Source of the DNA: CBIHON01 sp966211965
GTDB taxonomy: Bacteria; Pseudomonadota; Gammaproteobacteria; Burkholderiales; Burkholderiaceae_D
Assembly (NCBI GenBank): GCA_966211965.1
Contig: CBIHON010000027.1
Coordinates: 1-64,000 of the forward strand
Direction: 5' to 3'
DNA length: 64,000 bases
The notes beneath the pieces are model-generated. The model saw only the letters and a list, made by a program, of their open reading frames with translations, was not told where the DNA came from and did no database searches. Made by a program: the position numbers and the translations under genes. This document shows positions 62,560-64,000 of the stretch, piece by piece (positions within the stretch are counted from its first letter, which is position 1; each line of letters opens with the position of its first letter).

Positions 62560-64000
62560 GTGGGCAATTCCGACATTCAGTTTCATGAGGCCGGGCAGGG
62601 GTTCGGCATGCATCCATCCATGCGCTGGGAAAATTTTTCAGCGGCATTGAATTCTCCACACTATCACGTCGCGCAAGGCCGGGTGCTGCGCCAGTTGCTG
62701 GAGGCGCTGTTGTTCGAACAAATAGTAAAGCCAGACCTGACGCCGCAGGAGGCGGACCTCGTGCGCTTCGATATCCCGGCGCAGGCGGCGGACGGCACGC
62801 CGGTGCGATATCGGTGCCGTGCGCGTATCAGTCCCAGCTTCGGCCGCATCCGGATCGACGATTCGGGCTTGCAGCGCATCAGCGCGGGACAGGAGAGAGA
62901 GGCTGCGTCGCTGCAGGAATTTCTATTGGAGGCGGGCGCCGAAATCGCCGACGATCAGACTTTGCTGCAGCGTTTCTTGCGCGAGGTCCAGCAAACGCTG
63001 CTCAAGGACACGCTGGCCTTGCACGCACGCCGTTCCGGCGATTCGACGCGCGACTTGACCGCGCTCGAAGGCCAATTACAGGATGGCCATCCCTATCATC
63101 CTTGCTATAAATCACGGATCGGGTTCGACCCGCTGGACAACTACGCCTACGGTCCGGAATTCCAGCCATCGGTGCGCCTGCTCTGGTTCGGATTGAAGCG
63201 CAGCTGCGCTACGCTGGCGCACTGCGGCGATATCGACATCGACGATTTCATGCGGCGGGAGTTGGGCACAGCGCAACATGCCCGCTTTCTTCACAAGCTG
63301 CAAAGTCGCGGCTTGAATGCGCAGGATTACCTCTTGCTGCCGATTCATCCCTGGCAATGGCGTGAACAGGTCGCGCCCGAACTGTTCCCCCTGCTGCAAC
63401 GCCAAGACCTGGTTTGGCTGGGCGAGGGCGAAGACCAATATCGGCCGCTGCAATCGATCCGTTCGCTGGCCAACCACAGCAGGCCGGAAGCGGCGCATGT
63501 GAAGTTGCCGCTGGGCATCGTCAATACGTCCGCCGACCGCATCCTGTCTTGTCATAACGTGCAGAATGCGCCGACAGTATCGGACTGGCTGTGTGGAATT
63601 CGCGAGCGCGACCCTATGCTTCGGGAAAGCGGCTTGATTTTTCTGCGCGAGATGGTCGGCATCACGTATCGCGATGCGAGTCTGCCGCTATTCCTGCAAG
63701 CGCAACAGTACGGCATGCTGGGCGCCGTCTGGCGCGAGAGCATCAATGGCTTGCTTGAAGCCGGTGAAGCAGCGGCACCGTTTTCCGGGCTATGCCAATG
63801 CGAAGCCGATGGACGTCCGTTCATCGCGCCTTGGATCGAACGCTTCGGCTTGGCAGGCTGGCTCGATGCGCTGCTGGAAGCGGCTGTGCCGCCGCTGATC
63901 CACCTGCTGTATGCGCACGGCATCGGCATGGAAGCCCACGCGCAGAACCTGGTGCTGGTGCATCGCGAGGGCCTGCCGCGGCGGATCGCGTTGAAGGATT
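62560..64000 (+). CDS. IucA/IucC-family siderophore (NIS) synthetase, 5' part
   Basis: ATP-dependent synthetase that joins a carboxylate such as citrate to an amine or hydroxylamine in NRPS-independent siderophore synthesis. About 480 residues are present; the gene runs off the window, and the family is near 600. Signatures are GHPYHPCYKSRIGFDP (about 170), LLPIHPWQW (about 265), KLPLGIVNTSADRIL (about 313) and HGIGMEAHAQNLVLVHREGL (about 450), which line the ATP and citrate sites. The start is a GTG at 62560 with a near-perfect AAAGGAGG seven bases before it; an ATG at 62608 is the alternative. Shorter frames overlapping it are shadows. The Fur-like site suggests iron control. Confidence 0.92.
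   Translation, partial: MGNSDIQFHEAGQGFGMHPSMRWENFSAALNSPHYHVAQGRVLRQLLEALLFEQIVKPDLTPQEADLVRFDIPAQAADGTPVRYRCRARISPSFGRIRIDDSGLQRISAGQEREAASLQEFLLEAGAEIADDQTLLQRFLREVQQTLLKDTLALHARRSGDSTRDLTALEGQLQDGHPYHPCYKSRIGFDPLDNYAYGPEFQPSVRLLWFGLKRSCATLAHCGDIDIDDFMRRELGTAQHARFLHKLQSRGLNAQDYLLLPIHPWQWREQVAPELFPLLQRQDLVWLGEGEDQYRPLQSIRSLANHSRPEAAHVKLPLGIVNTSADRILSCHNVQNAPTVSDWLCGIRERDPMLRESGLIFLREMVGITYRDASLPLFLQAQQYGMLGAVWRESINGLLEAGEAAAPFSGLCQCEADGRPFIAPWIERFGLAGWLDALLEAAVPPLIHLLYAHGIGMEAHAQNLVLVHREGLPRRIALKD

Overview
The window looks like chromosomal DNA of a GC-rich beta-proteobacterium of the order Burkholderiales, most likely family Oxalobacteraceae (Herbaspirillum/Collimonas/Herminiimonas-like). 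The basis is recognition of protein families and gene order (APH-type homoserine kinase next to DUF2782 and BPSS1780-family proteins, recG-oxyR, queA-tgt-yajC-secDF, pilT/pilU-yggS-proC) and the palindromic repeats. No search was run. Nearly all of it is housekeeping or metabolic. I see no rRNA, tRNA, CRISPR array, prophage or intact insertion sequence.

Layout. 1-0.85 kb: 5' part of valS (minus). 0.9-6 kb: a TPP-riboswitch-controlled thiamine operon thiC-thiS-[DUF559 pseudogene between inverted palindromic repeats]-thiG-thiD-thiE. 6.1-8.3 kb (minus): a dapA paralogue and a PLP aminotransferase. 8.6-16.9 kb: uvrD, a LysR regulator divergent from a DMT exporter, kbp (BON-LysM), a membrane protein, thrB, a DUF2782 protein and a LOG-family protein. 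16.9-24.7 kb: polA, a Tat-type dienelactone hydrolase, a ZIP transporter, a sulfurtransferase, a second DMT exporter and a Rieske oxygenase. 25.2-29.7 kb: xseB-ispA-dxs (isoprenoid supply), folE2 and a cobalamin adenosyltransferase. 29.8-36.4 kb: an FAD-linked dehydrogenase, a LysR regulator and glcD-glcE-glcF (glycolate oxidase). 36.6-39.3 kb (minus): pilT, pilU and glutathione peroxidase. 39.4-42.7 kb: yggS, proC, an exported protein and ubiA. 42.9-47.6 kb: a glycerol-3-phosphate-type ABC importer (ugpB-A-E-C) carrying an inserted TfoX_N-domain gene and a palindromic repeat. 47.7-56.7 kb: oxyR, recG, queA, tgt, yajC, secD, secF. 56.7-59.0 kb (minus): cytochrome b561, two YceI proteins and MarR. 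59.3-64 kb: purB, a GST, bfr, a Fur-box-like site, and the 5' two-thirds or more of a siderophore (NIS) synthetase gene that runs off the window.

Nothing here can be called a new defence or biosynthetic system with confidence. Two points deserve most attention. First, the thiC leader shows the TPP aptamer and also a complete candidate translational switch: a 10-bp stem that would hide the thiC ribosome-binding site, competing with pairing to the 3' side of the aptamer. Second, several families of short palindromic repeats sit at gene ends and often provide the stop codon or last codons of the upstream gene (DUF559, queA, ugpC, the BPSS1780-family gene). One family flanks a DUF559 nuclease-like gene in inverted orientation, with a solitary third copy inside the ugp operon. 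That layout recalls the REP/RAYT arrangement and is the best candidate for an under-described element.
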